64,000 nucleotides of DNA from Natronococcus amylolyticus DSM 10524 (GTDB taxonomy: Archaea; Halobacteriota; Halobacteria; Halobacteriales; Natrialbaceae), in NCBI RefSeq assembly GCF_000337675.1, contig NZ_AOIB01000028.1, forward strand, positions 24,140 through 88,139. Direction: 5' to 3'. Positions within the stretch are counted from its first letter, which is position 1. Every line of letters starts with the position of its first letter. Both the position numbers and the translations under genes were made by a program. The notes under the pieces were generated by a model, which worked only from the letters and a program-made list of their open reading frames with translations, made no database searches and was not told the DNA's origin. Positions 55,756 through 64,000 of this stretch are shown in pieces.

Positions 55756-56790
55756 TTAATCGGCTGCATCCCGAACGTCGTCGAGGTCGACTACGTCGGG
55801 AATCTGCTCATACGCTTCTTCAACTACTGCTTCGGCTGCTGCACCATCATCATAAATGATTTCGTTGCCAGTTTCTTCAGACCATTCTTCCATTTCCTCA
55901 GAGGTCATTACCGTCTCTAAAGCATCTTCCCATGCTTCAACAACTTCATCCGGCGTTTCTGGGGGAGCATATATACCACGGGAAAGTTCAACAAGATAGT
56001 CCATCTCTTCGTATCCTTGTTCTGTAACCGGTTCTTCATCAGGGAAGACGCCAGATCCACCGGAGGCAAGCACACAAACCAAGTCGACGCTGTCATCCGC
56101 AACCGCCGCCTCAGCAGCGGTGTCGGTACTGATTGCGGCAGGTACTTCGTCGGACATCGTTGCTTCTACAGCTGGGCCAGAACCATCGTATCCAACGTAT
56201 TCTTCCCAGTTGATCCCATGTTCTTCGCGCATGACTTTCGCCATAACGTGATCGATACCGCCGCGTTCTTTCCCACTGAATATTTCGAGTTCACCATCAT
56301 CATACCGGTCAATGAGATCATCATAGTCTTCGATCTCGTAGTCGGGGTGTGCAACAATGACAAACGGTGTTGTAGCAAAAAGCCCCAACCCTGTAGCCTC
56401 TGTAAGATCAAAGTCCTGTTCGTTTACCATCTCAGAAACCGGTGTCGATGGCGGATTGTACGCTGCTACGGTGTATCCATCTGGTTCGGAATGCATCATC
56501 TCGCCAGTACCACGGAGAGATGCTGCACCCGAAATATTCTCGATTGGGAGGTTCACACCAAGTTCTTCGCCCAGCATTGGGCCCATCTCGCGGGCGTAGA
56601 CGTCGGTTCCACCACCCTCACTGAAGGGAATAATGAATTGAATGTCATCACTTGGATAATCATCACCACCATCCCCCTCATCGTCGGTAAGACATCCGGC
56701 AAGCCCTGCTAACGACACAGCGGATGCTGCCCCTGCACATTTCACAAACGACCTTCTACCGATACCGCGGTCTCTGTTATCTTTCCCCAT
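55756..56790 (-). CDS. tctC: tripartite tricarboxylate transporter, substrate-binding lipoprotein
   Basis: 344 residues. A Tat signal (GRRSFVKCAG) and lipobox LAGC at about 30-33 anchor it outside the membrane. The mature protein is a Bug-type binding protein: IQFIIPFSEGGGTDVYARE is the first ligand loop, then GEMMHSEPDGYTV and a periplasmic-binding-protein second lobe with VGYDGSGPAVEATMS. It binds a di- or tricarboxylate. A 147-base gap to tctB lets it be made in excess, as usual for binding proteins. Confidence 0.92.
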   Translation of the reverse strand: MGKDNRDRGIGRRSFVKCAGAASAVSLAGLAGCLTDDEGDGGDDYPSDDIQFIIPFSEGGGTDVYAREMGPMLGEELGVNLPIENISGAASLRGTGEMMHSEPDGYTVAAYNPPSTPVSEMVNEQDFDLTEATGLGLFATTPFVIVAHPDYEIEDYDDLIDRYDDGELEIFSGKERGGIDHVMAKVMREEHGINWEEYVGYDGSGPAVEATMSDEVPAAISTDTAAEAAVADDSVDLVCVLASGGSGVFPDEEPVTEQGYEEMDYLVELSRGIYAPPETPDEVVEAWEDALETVMTSEEMEEWSEETGNEIIYDDGAAAEAVVEEAYEQIPDVVDLDDVRDAAD

Positions 56791-56928
56791 TGCATACCAT
56801 AGTCGGGAAGGCTACTATATATAATTATTGGTTGCTAAGAACTCCTCCACTCTTCTCTACTGGATATTGGTTAGGTTTCACGTGAATATTTACAAATGTA
56901 TATATTTTATTGCATGATTATAGGGAGA

Positions 56929-58383
56929 TCATAATACGCTATCAATGAAGGGCCAATAGAAGAGCCAAGCAAGAGGAACAACGACAAATGCATAGATCAT
57001 AGTCACGCAACCAAAAATGAATACATCTCGAATACTGAGCGGCCCACGGTCGAAAGATAGTAGAACTGAGGTCGTGTTGAAGGGAAGAAAAGTTGTCGAT
57101 CCAATTATTGTTAAGATCGAAAGAGAGAGATAAAATTGATTGATTCCCAACACGGAACCAAATTCAATAACGATAGGAAGAACAACCGTAATGGCAGCAG
57201 ATGCCGTCGAAAATAGGGATCGCATGACTATTGCAATAGCAAACAACACTGCGACGCTCTGCCAAAGCGTCATCATACCAAATGGGATTAAATCAGTGGC
57301 ACTTTGAACAATGAAATCAAGTGTGCCCGTTGTCTCCATCACTTCCAAAATTGAGAACATTGCCCCAATTACAAATAGAATACCCCAACTCATTGACTGA
57401 ACGTCTTCAGCAGTGATCACCTGAATCCTGGGCAGCGAAAGGATTACAACAGCGAAGATTGCCGGAATGATCGCTGGAATTCCTATAAACGACCCAACAA
57501 CCCATGCAAGAACTGTGCCTCCCATCACCCACGCTACAATCTGTTCATCCTTCGTCCAAGGTTGTGACTCGTTTTCGTTATCGGTTACTGACTGGGAAAG
57601 ATCACTTGTGGCCTTTGAGTCCGATATTGTCTTTGAGTTATTGACAGGATATAATCGGGCGGCAGAAAATGCCGAGAACGCGTACAATAGCATCACAGGA
57701 GGTATCATGTAGATTGCCCACTCAACCCATGTAATTGGTCGGACTGAAGAACGAATGATTTCAGAGGTGATAATCGCCATTCCACCACCTGTCATAAGGG
57801 CCATTGAGGCAATTGGATTCACGTGACCGAGAATGAAAAACGAGGATTTTTCGAAATTGCTCTTTCGGCCTAAATCGTAGACATCGGAAATACGGTGTAC
57901 AAGCGGAATAAACGTCACTGCACGTGCGACAGCAGATGGCATGAAAAATGAAAGCGCAAATAAATTCGTCGAAAGAGAACGAATCGATTGGAAGGGTGTA
58001 CTTTGCGTAGAGAGCATCCGTCTAGCTGCTCGTTCATCCAACCCTGTTTTTGATATCGTGTTCCCTAGCAATATTAAGAGGAAAAGGAAGAAGACAAGCT
58101 CTGAAGCGAAACCACTTACTGCCTGATCAAACGAATCGGTAGTCCCTAGGGCAAATAAGAGTCCCATCGCTAATATACTCGAAACAGTAAACGGAACTGG
58201 TTTAGCAATCCAGAGTACGATTGTAAATACAAATATAGAGAGAACAAGTTGCATATCTGGCTCGAGACCGGGTGCAGTCGGGAGAAGTACGCCGGATATC
58301 AATACAAGGGTTGCAATGATCATACCTCCCCACTGAATTAGTTGCGTTTGTCGAGAAGATGTATCAGATCCATCAGTTCCCAT
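56929..58383 (-). CDS. DASS/SLC13-family anion:sodium symporter
   Basis: 484 residues from ATG 58383. The two repeated halves are marked by NPIASMALMTGGGMAIITSE (first SNT-like region) and TTFLPFNTTSVLLSFDRGP (second). FFMPSAVARAVTFIPLV lies between helices 4 and 5. SLC13 carriers import dicarboxylates, citrate or sulfate. Its neighbour tctCBA suggests a carboxylate. The start at 58416 would add 11 residues without helping the fold. It is on the same strand as tctC but 138 bases beyond it, with its own AT-rich upstream region. Confidence 0.9.
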   Translation of the reverse strand: MGTDGSDTSSRQTQLIQWGGMIIATLVLISGVLLPTAPGLEPDMQLVLSIFVFTIVLWIAKPVPFTVSSILAMGLLFALGTTDSFDQAVSGFASELVFFLFLLILLGNTISKTGLDERAARRMLSTQSTPFQSIRSLSTNLFALSFFMPSAVARAVTFIPLVHRISDVYDLGRKSNFEKSSFFILGHVNPIASMALMTGGGMAIITSEIIRSSVRPITWVEWAIYMIPPVMLLYAFSAFSAARLYPVNNSKTISDSKATSDLSQSVTDNENESQPWTKDEQIVAWVMGGTVLAWVVGSFIGIPAIIPAIFAVVILSLPRIQVITAEDVQSMSWGILFVIGAMFSILEVMETTGTLDFIVQSATDLIPFGMMTLWQSVAVLFAIAIVMRSLFSTASAAITVVLPIVIEFGSVLGINQFYLSLSILTIIGSTTFLPFNTTSVLLSFDRGPLSIRDVFIFGCVTMIYAFVVVPLAWLFYWPFIDSVL

Positions 58384-58548
58384 TTGAAATCTTATTTGTA
58401 AGGTATATCTATACACCGTTGAAAAGCCTGCTGATCAGGCAAGCAATCATATGGTGCATAACCCATTAATGTTCATCTTCATGCACACATATATAAGGAT
58501 AATCGGAATCACTAAACCATGTGCCTATATATACCTCTGCTATCTACC

Positions 58549-58992
58549 ATGGCACGTATGCCCATAGTTGCTGCCGTCGATCGGGACGGACCAAATGATC
58601 AGGTACTCGAGGAGGCACAAAATCTTGCCAGTGGATTCAATGACGAAGTACATGTTGTACACGTTTTGAACCAGAAGGAGTTTCGGGAAATCGAACAAAC
58701 CAGCGTCGAAGAAACAGGAACGACTGTTTCAATGGATGAAATTCGCTCCTTCGCAAAAGAAGTAGCTGATGAGGCAGCTAAGGGAGTTGTTGATACATAT
58801 CACCCCGTTGGGCTTGTTGGCGATGCGGCTGATGAACTCGTAGACTATGTAGATGATAATGATGCACGCTATATTGTCGTTGGTAGTCGAAAGCGATCTC
58901 CAGTCGGGAAGGCTCTGTTTGGGAGCGTTGCTCAGTCTGTCCTCCTCAGCGCACCGTGCCCAGTTGTAGCAGTTATTCAGGACGGAGAGTAA
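58549..58992 (+). CDS. universal stress protein (UspA family)
   Basis: 147 residues, single Usp domain. IVAAVDRDGPNDQVLEEA opens the fold, and GSRKRSPVGKALFGSVAQSV is the ATP-binding G-2x-G-9x-G(S/T) motif, complete here. Usp proteins often regulate nearby transporters or enzymes. It overlaps functionally with the hydroxyacid dehydrogenase gene, which starts 2 bases after its stop. ATG 58558 fits the TATA-like TATATATA at 58526-58533 slightly better; ATG 58519 is also in frame. Confidence 0.88.
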   Translation: MARMPIVAAVDRDGPNDQVLEEAQNLASGFNDEVHVVHVLNQKEFREIEQTSVEETGTTVSMDEIRSFAKEVADEAAKGVVDTYHPVGLVGDAADELVDYVDDNDARYIVVGSRKRSPVGKALFGSVAQSVLLSAPCPVVAVIQDGE

Positions 58993-58994
58993 AG

Positions 58995-59954
58995 ATGATT
59001 CAGGGACTCGTCGATCAGGATATTAAGCCATCTGAGCGACTCTGTGCAGGCGTTGATGACAGTATTGACCTTGAGTTCGGGGTCGATAACACTGAAGAGG
59101 CACTCATTAGTTCCCTCGAGAACAAGGAAGTACTCTTTACAACGTCTCGACTACCGGTCACCAGACAGGTGCTAACAGAGGTAACCGGCCTCCGGCTTGT
59201 AGCCAAGATCGGTACCGGTCTCGATTCAATTGATCTGGGGGCTGCAGCAGCTAACGATGTTACTGTCGTCTACACGCCCGGGCTTAATGCCCGCTCCGTC
59301 GCCGAACACGCGCTCTCGCTGTTGTTAGCCGTTAATAGAAACGTGATTCTCGGGCAGCGCACACTCGAGGCAGGTGGTTGGCGTGATTCAATGCCGACCA
59401 GTCAGCCAGTCGCAGGGAAGACAGTTGGTATCATCGGGTTCGGAAATGTAGGCAGTCGAGTAGCAGGTCTGCTCTCCGGGTTCGACGTCGATATTCTCAC
59501 CTATGATCCGTACATTCACGAGATAGATACGCAGATTACTGGCGCTGAGCGTGCCTCACTCGAAAAGTTACTTACATCATCCGATGCTGTCATCGTCACC
59601 GCTGAACTCACTGAGGAAACCTGCAGAATGATCGACAGAGAAGCTCTTGAATTGATGTCAGAGAGGGCAACACTTGTAAATACTGCACGCGGACCAGTTG
59701 TCGATCAGGAAGCTCTCATCGAGGCCATTCGCGACGGAACGATCGCAGGTGCTGGTCTCGATGTATTCGAAACAGAGCCATTGCCATCCGACTCATCCCT
59801 TCATGAATACGATAATATAGTTGTCACACCCCACATTGGGGCGTCCACAATTGATGCACGGGAGGCTGCTATCGATACTCTGTCAGATCTCGCTAATATG
59901 TATATTAATGATGATAGGTTGCCAGAACGATTTGTTGCAGTTCGTCCATCGTAG
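58995..59954 (+). CDS. D-2-hydroxyacid dehydrogenase (SerA/phosphoglycerate dehydrogenase type)
   Basis: 319 residues, catalytic domains only (no ACT domain). IGFGNVGSRVAGLL binds NAD with a Tyr/Asp at the second strand end (LTYDPY), favouring NAD. The catalytic triad is Arg in NTARGPVVD, Glu in GLDVFETEPLP and His in VTPHIGAST. It oxidises or reduces a 2-hydroxyacid/2-oxoacid pair; serine synthesis is not required by context. Genetic coupling to UspA and closeness to carboxylate carriers suggest a catabolic hydroxyacid. Confidence 0.93.
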   Translation: MIQGLVDQDIKPSERLCAGVDDSIDLEFGVDNTEEALISSLENKEVLFTTSRLPVTRQVLTEVTGLRLVAKIGTGLDSIDLGAAAANDVTVVYTPGLNARSVAEHALSLLLAVNRNVILGQRTLEAGGWRDSMPTSQPVAGKTVGIIGFGNVGSRVAGLLSGFDVDILTYDPYIHEIDTQITGAERASLEKLLTSSDAVIVTAELTEETCRMIDREALELMSERATLVNTARGPVVDQEALIEAIRDGTIAGAGLDVFETEPLPSDSSLHEYDNIVVTPHIGASTIDAREAAIDTLSDLANMYINDDRLPERFVAVRPS

Positions 59955-60094
59955 TACAGACTTTACGACATTAGCAGAATAAATAAAGCCACGCATGGCT
60001 CTCAACTGACCTGATATCGCTTCAGCGTCGATCCACTAGCTGTAAGAATTTTCACCCCAGTCAGCCCAAGCCGTGAGACCGGCAAGAAGACGGA

Positions 60095-60102
60095 TTTATA
60101 AT
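60095..60102 (+). promoter_or_regulatory. TATA box for icd
   Basis: TTTATAAT is centred 25-31 bases ahead of ATGs at 60123 and 60129, fitting a nearly leaderless transcript. Confidence 0.5.
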
Positions 60103-60128
60103 CGTTGAGAGTATCACTTCGAATGTTC

Positions 60129-61385
60129 ATGACATATGATCAGGTAACGGTTCCAGAAGATGGTGAGAAGATTTCTCTTGCAGACGACGGCTCCCTCGAA
60201 GTTCCTGATAGTCCGATCATCCCGATCATCTACGGTGACGGTGTCGGGAGCGACGTCGGTCCTGCCGCGCAGCAGGTACTCGAGGCCGCCGCGGAAGCGA
60301 CCGGCCGCGAGATCAACTGGATGCGCGTCTACGCCGGCGAATCCGCTCGCGAGAAGTACGACGAAAACCTGCCGGACGAGACCGTTGAAGCCATCAAGGA
60401 ACACCGTGTCGCGATCAAGGGCCCGCTGACGACGCCCGTCGGCGCCGGCTTCCGCTCGCTGAACGTCGGTCTTCGTAAACTACTCGATCTGTACGCGAAC
60501 GTCCGTCCGACCTACCACCTCGACGGCGTCCCGTCGCCGGTCAAATCGCCCGAGCAGATGGACATGGTTACCTTCCGTGAGAACACAGAGGACGTCTATT
60601 CTGGGATCGAGTGGGAAGCCGGGACTGACGAAGTCGAAAAAGTAAGGGAATTCGTCGAAGACGAGATGGACCAGACGAACATTATCCATAACGGCCCCGT
60701 CGGTATCGGCATCAAGCCGATCACGGAGTTCGGCACTAAGCGACTTGTCCGCCGTGCAATCGACTACGCTCTAGAGCACGGTCGCGACTCGGTCACGCTC
60801 ATTCACAAAGGCAACATTATGAAGTACACCGAGGGCCAGTTCCGCGACTGGGGCTACGAAGTCGCGAAAGAGGAATATGGTGACGAGGTAATCACCGAAG
60901 ACACCCTCTGGGAAGAGCGCGACGGCGAAGCACCCGATGGCGCCGTGGTCGTCAATGATCGCATCGCGGACAACATGCTCCAGCAGATCCTCACCCGCAC
61001 CGACGAATATGACGTCCTCGCGACGATGAATCTGAACGGTGACTATATCTCCGACGCCTGTGGAGCCCAGATCGGCGGCCTCGGCATCGCACCCGGCGCC
61101 AACTTCGGCGACGGCCGCCTGCTGGCCGAGCCCGTCCACGGCTCCGCCCCCAAGTACGAGGGCCAAGACAAGGTCAACCCGACCGCAATGATCCTCTCGG
61201 GTCGCATGATGCTCGAGTACCTCGGTTGGGATGATGCCGCCGACCTCGTCCGCAACGCCATCGAGGAGACCATCTCCTCGGGCAAGGTCACCTACGACCT
61301 TGAGCGTCAGCTCGAGGACGCCGAAAAGCTTGCTACCAGCGAGTACGCTGATGAGGTCGTTAACAATATCGAGAAACTGTCGTAG
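60129..61385 (+). CDS. icd: isocitrate dehydrogenase
   Basis: 418 residues, NADP-type Icd of the citric acid cycle. The substrate loop GPLTTPVGAGFRSLNVGLRK holds the regulatory Ser. RPTYHLDGVPSPVKSPEQMD, TFRENTEDVYSGIE, LIHKGNIMKYTEGQF and NLNGDYISDACGAQIGGLG give the metal- and isocitrate-binding residues; EPVHGSAPKY starts the cofactor site. The first codons MTYDQVTVPEDGEKI match haloarchaeal Icd, supporting ATG 60129 over 60123. Codon use is much more GC-rich than in the flanking genes, so it looks like a conserved core gene beside acquired ones. It provides the exit for aconitate made by the neighbouring enzymes. Confidence 0.95.
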   Translation: MTYDQVTVPEDGEKISLADDGSLEVPDSPIIPIIYGDGVGSDVGPAAQQVLEAAAEATGREINWMRVYAGESAREKYDENLPDETVEAIKEHRVAIKGPLTTPVGAGFRSLNVGLRKLLDLYANVRPTYHLDGVPSPVKSPEQMDMVTFRENTEDVYSGIEWEAGTDEVEKVREFVEDEMDQTNIIHNGPVGIGIKPITEFGTKRLVRRAIDYALEHGRDSVTLIHKGNIMKYTEGQFRDWGYEVAKEEYGDEVITEDTLWEERDGEAPDGAVVVNDRIADNMLQQILTRTDEYDVLATMNLNGDYISDACGAQIGGLGIAPGANFGDGRLLAEPVHGSAPKYEGQDKVNPTAMILSGRMMLEYLGWDDAADLVRNAIEETISSGKVTYDLERQLEDAEKLATSEYADEVVNNIEKLS

Positions 61386-61444
61386 AACCGTTAACCGTAG
61401 TAGATCCGCTCGAACGCCGTAACGCGGTCTACGAGGGTTTTGAC

Positions 61445-61464
61445 CCGCAAACCTACTTTTGCGG
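61445..61464. other. hairpin after icd
   Basis: CCGCAAA (61445-61451) and TTTGCGG (61458-61464) are perfect 7-bp arms with a 6-base loop, 60 bases after the icd stop. It may stabilise or end the icd transcript. Confidence 0.4.
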
Positions 61465-61593
61465 TGATCCGGATGAAGTCGCTACTAATGTTCAATACAT
61501 ATAGTAATAGTGAGAACAAGTAGGGAGATGGGATTTTAAGTTAGCTATTATATAAAGAAGTGGTGATAATTATCGTATCACCATATGGTTTGA

Positions 61594-62391
61594 CTAGAAC
61601 GCACCCTGGGACCAACCACCGTCAACATGAAGAATTGAACCGGTGACAAATCCGGCTGCAGGTGAAGCAATGAAGGTTACTGCTTGCGCAAACTCTTCTG
61701 GTGACCCAAGCCGGGTGAGTGGAACCTCTGCTTCTCGGCGTTCTTTTGCCTCTTTGATTGTAATATCTTCTTTGTCTGCAAGTACATCAATTTTGTACTC
61801 AATTCGGTCAGTGAAGATTCCTCGAGGCGAAACACAATTAACTCGTACACCCTCTGAACCGTATTCATTCGCGAGTGTCTTCGAAAGTCCGTATATTCCG
61901 GGTCGGATAACGTTCGCAATCGACCCCGAGACGTTTGGTTCGAGCGTTGAAGCCGCAACCAAGTTAGTAATTGACCCACCACTATCTTGTAAGTAGGGAA
62001 GCGCAAGTTGGCACACCTGAATTGTGCTTCTGAGTACTTCGTTATACGTATTATCGAAGTCATCAAGCGTGGTTTCGCTAAACGTTTTAGTGAGTGGACC
62101 GCCGTGGTTTGTAATAAGTATATCTAAACCACCAAGTTCGTCTATCGCATCTTCTATCCCCATTTCAATGGATTCTGATTTAGAAAGATCGCAAACACGA
62201 TATCCAATTCGGTCAGCATCACAGTTAACCTCGGTCTGGATAGACCTGACTGCATCTTCTAGGTTAGCCTGAGAACTAGAGGTGATAATCACGTCTGCTC
62301 CTTCGGAAACAAGTTGCGTAGCAACTGCTCGTCCAAGACCTTTACTTCCGGCCAGTACTAATGCTGACTTCCCGGTTAAGTCCAAATCCAT
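61594..62391 (-). CDS. short-chain dehydrogenase/reductase, atypical motifs
   Basis: 265 residues. The cofactor loop LAGSKGLGRAVA is a variant of TGxxxGIG, and NNAG is replaced by NHGG. The active site still has Ser (AAST) and Tyr-Lys in YGLSK, and the C-terminal VTGSILHVDGGWSQG is standard. This combination occurs in a subgroup of SDRs annotated as 3-oxoacyl-reductase-like whose substrates are unclear. It is divergent from the IclR gene at 62603 and so likely regulated by it. Confidence 0.88.
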   Translation of the reverse strand: MDLDLTGKSALVLAGSKGLGRAVATQLVSEGADVIITSSSQANLEDAVRSIQTEVNCDADRIGYRVCDLSKSESIEMGIEDAIDELGGLDILITNHGGPLTKTFSETTLDDFDNTYNEVLRSTIQVCQLALPYLQDSGGSITNLVAASTLEPNVSGSIANVIRPGIYGLSKTLANEYGSEGVRVNCVSPRGIFTDRIEYKIDVLADKEDITIKEAKERREAEVPLTRLGSPEEFAQAVTFIASPAAGFVTGSILHVDGGWSQGAF

Positions 62392-62413
62392 AATCTTGAT
62401 TAGTAGAGGTGAT

Positions 62414-62421
62414 ACATATTT
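62414..62421 (-). promoter_or_regulatory. TATA box for the atypical SDR gene
   Basis: AAATATGT on the minus strand is centred 26-27 bases before ATG 62391, consistent with a leaderless transcript. Confidence 0.4.
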
Positions 62422-62482
62422 GTACTGGTAATGATAGGATAATTTATAAATTTGGTAACTTTCACTGCTTACCTATCATGCT

Positions 62483-62508
62483 GCGGAATTTTATATACAC
62501 TCGGTGTA
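62483..62508 (+). promoter_or_regulatory. GCGGAATT-TATA element with TACAC-N3-GTGTA palindrome
   Basis: GCGGAATTTTATATACAC runs into TACACTCGGTGTA (62496-62508), a 5-bp inverted repeat. Closely similar GGGATTTTATATACC lies at 62567-62581 and GCGGAATTATATATCG at 63606-63621. It may be a second upstream promoter or an operator of the IclR unit. Confidence 0.4.
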
Positions 62509-62571
62509 GAACCGATACTATGCATTCTTAATTTTTCTATAGATAACAGAGATCATTTCATCTTACGGGAT

Positions 62572-62579
62572 TTTATATA
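62572..62579 (+). promoter_or_regulatory. TATA box for the second IclR gene
   Basis: TTTATATA is centred 27-28 bases ahead of ATG 62603, fitting a leaderless mRNA. Confidence 0.5.
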
Positions 62580-62602
62580 CCAGGATCAACTACTCCTCCA
62601 CC

Positions 62603-63373
62603 ATGGGGAACAAACAATCCACATCAACGGTGCAAGCATCCGAAACGACATTCGCCGTCGTTGAAGCACTTCAGGCACTTGACGGGGGTAGAGTAAACGA
62701 AGTAGCCGAATATCTGGACAAATCACCTAGTACTGTTCATCGGCATCTAAGCACACTCCTACGAAACGACTACGTCACAAAGAAGGGCGACATCTACCAC
62801 TTAGGGATGCGCTTTCTGACAGTTGGCGGTACCGTCCAGAATCGCGATCCCGCCTTTCGGATGGCGAGAACAAAAGTTAAGGAATTAGCCGAACAAACAG
62901 GCGAGCGCGCACAGTTCCTCGTCGAAGAGCATGGCTATCGAATTTACGTCCACACAGAAACAGGCAAACAAGCGGTAGAAACAGACAGTCAGATCGGAAA
63001 GCGAGGACCTCTTCATTGTAGTGCTGCAGGAAAGTCTATTCTTTCACAGCTTCCAGAAGCGTACGTTGAAGAGATCTTTCCTGATAAGGAACTATCTGCA
63101 ATTACTCCGAATACCATTACAGACTGGGAAGAGCTTATGGAAGAACTCGAAACGATTCGAGAAACAGAAATCGCCTACAATTTCGAAGAATCCACAGAAG
63201 GGTTAAACGCAATTGGGACAGCGATTACCAGTCCAAGCGAGCAAGTAATCGGCGGACTAAGTATTTCTGGACCTGCTCATCGGTTAAATGACGAACGACT
63301 AGAGACCGAATTGGAAAATTTTCTTCTTGGAGTAGCGAATGAACTCGAGCTAAATATAAAATACAATTTGTAG
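62603..63373 (+). CDS. IclR-family transcriptional regulator (second)
   Basis: 256 residues: winged helix (about 12-70, RVNEVAEYLDKSPSTVHRHL) and effector domain (about 80-250; RGPLHCSAAGKSILSQLPEA, NFEESTEGLNAIGTAITSP, GGLSISGPAHRLN). It is similar in design to the IclR at 20549 but only about 35% alike by eye. Position between the SDR (divergent) and the FAD oxidase (downstream) suggests it controls both in response to an organic acid. Confidence 0.93.
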   Translation: MGNKQSTSTVQASETTFAVVEALQALDGGRVNEVAEYLDKSPSTVHRHLSTLLRNDYVTKKGDIYHLGMRFLTVGGTVQNRDPAFRMARTKVKELAEQTGERAQFLVEEHGYRIYVHTETGKQAVETDSQIGKRGPLHCSAAGKSILSQLPEAYVEEIFPDKELSAITPNTITDWEELMEELETIRETEIAYNFEESTEGLNAIGTAITSPSEQVIGGLSISGPAHRLNDERLETELENFLLGVANELELNIKYNL

Positions 63374-63720
63374 ATAATGTCTTAGAGATTGCCACTGGTT
63401 ATGATTGTAGCTATAGTTGGCCCCATTTCCAGGCCCTAGTATACAATAGTACAAATGTAAAACCTATACGGCTTATAACGAGTATATCTCTTAGGAGTCC
63501 ACTACATTCGAAAATGGTAGTGTATCAGTTAATTAATTCTATCTGATAGTATCTAATAAAATAAAAGCTCATATGTGAGGTTTGTAAGGTTCATAGTTTC
63601 GCCTGGCGGAATTATATATCGGGGTGCGTTTCTACTAAGTATATCTAGTTCTAGTTGATATATTTGGAACTGGTGTCTATATCGCGGGGATTAATGTTCG
63701 TGCAATTCAAACAAGGACCA
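63374..63720. other. AT-rich intergenic region ahead of the FAD oxidase
   Basis: About 350 bases without a gene. GCGGAATTATATATCG (63606-63621) repeats the promoter-like motif of the 62.5 kb region. A weaker TATA (GATATATT at 63657-63664) lies closer to the next start. AGTTC (63649-63653) and GAACT (63668-63672) are inverted around it. Confidence 0.4.
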
Positions 63721-64000
63721 ATGGCAGCAACAGCGGATCACTTACAGCATTCAGAATATTTCGAGCAAATACTCGAAGGCGATGTCGATTTCGGTGAGCC
63801 GACGCGAACATTGTATTCAACCGATGCCAGTATCTACGAGGTGAAGCCCGCTGGAATCATCTTTCCATCGGGTCTGAAGGATGCTCGTACAGTCGTTGAG
63901 TATGCCCGTGAACACTCTGTTAGTATTACGCCACGAGGAGCAGGCAGTAGTCTTACAGGAAACGCTATTGGCGAGGGAATTATCCTCGACTGTGAACGGT
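63721..64000 (+). CDS. FAD-binding oxidase/dehydrogenase, GlcD/D-lactate type (5' part)
   Basis: The first 93 codons are present; the gene runs off the window. VKPAGIIFPSGLKDARTVVE with ITPRGAGSSLTGNAIGEG is the FAD-binding region of the VAO/PCMH family, with the RGAGSSLTGN loop typical of glycolate oxidase GlcD and D-lactate dehydrogenases. It would oxidise a 2-hydroxyacid to a 2-oxoacid. ATG 63694 is in frame and could be the true start if transcription begins from the TATA at 63657. Confidence 0.85.
   Translation, partial: MAATADHLQHSEYFEQILEGDVDFGEPTRTLYSTDASIYEVKPAGIIFPSGLKDARTVVEYAREHSVSITPRGAGSSLTGNAIGEGIILDCER

Noticed and set aside
1-64000. tRNA or rRNA genes
   Set aside because: Reading both strands by eye, no T-loop GGTTCRANYCC with matching acceptor stems and no rRNA segments were found. 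A covariance-model scan could still find a divergent one.

Overview
The window is from a halophilic archaeon (class Halobacteria). Its proteins are strongly acidic. TATA boxes sit about 26-29 bases ahead of start codons, as in leaderless haloarchaeal transcripts. Several families are typical of the group: HalOD1, DUF6884, haloarchaeal IS630/IS6/IS4 transposases, ADP-forming acyl-CoA synthetase and Tat lipoproteins. It looks like an accessory chromosomal or megaplasmid region, because intact operons alternate with dense fields of gene and transposon relics. No rRNA, tRNA or CRISPR array was seen.

Left part (0-20 kb). The first 700 bases hold four co-oriented origin-recognition-box-like repeats next to the 3' relic of an orc1/cdc6 gene, followed by decayed small genes (HTH/antitoxin-like, DUF6884, an acidic microprotein). 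From 3.3 to 12.2 kb runs a tightly overlapping operon: a multi-PAS/GAF histidine kinase, a GAF-HisKA-receiver protein without an ATPase domain, a CheY-like regulator, a membrane-anchored HEAT-like protein, a processive GT2 glycosyltransferase and a Tat-exported TIM-barrel protein. It is probably a signal-controlled exopolysaccharide system. A 12.2-14.4 kb graveyard (SDR, IS4, ppsA relics) follows, then a second kinase and a winged-helix/receiver protein, then nested IS6/IS630 relics.

Middle part (19-40 kb). One set of genes suggests uptake and CoA-dependent breakdown of a quaternary amine such as carnitine or betaine: quinone-oxidoreductase-like protein, IclR regulator flanked by matching palindromes, BCCT transporter, crotonase and ADP-forming acyl-CoA synthetase. 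An NSS amino-acid symporter and a sarcosine-oxidase-like flavoprotein follow. Around them lie a 480-bp repeat found twice, further transposase relics, HalOD1, PadR and Lrp regulators, two more IS630 copies and an MFS exporter.

Right part (40-64 kb). This is mostly a carboxylate catabolic island: CapA-like protein, two PrpF isomerases, an MFS carrier, dehydrogenases, a TcuA-like flavoprotein, two M29/NicX-like metalloenzymes, a complete TctCBA tripartite tricarboxylate transporter, a DASS/SLC13 carrier, a UspA plus 2-hydroxyacid dehydrogenase pair, isocitrate dehydrogenase, an SDR, a second IclR regulator and the start of a GlcD-like FAD oxidase. The most economical reading is uptake of tricarballylate- or aconitate-like acids, dehydrogenation (TcuA), double-bond isomerisation (PrpF) and entry to the citric acid cycle. 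This assignment is inference from families and gene order.
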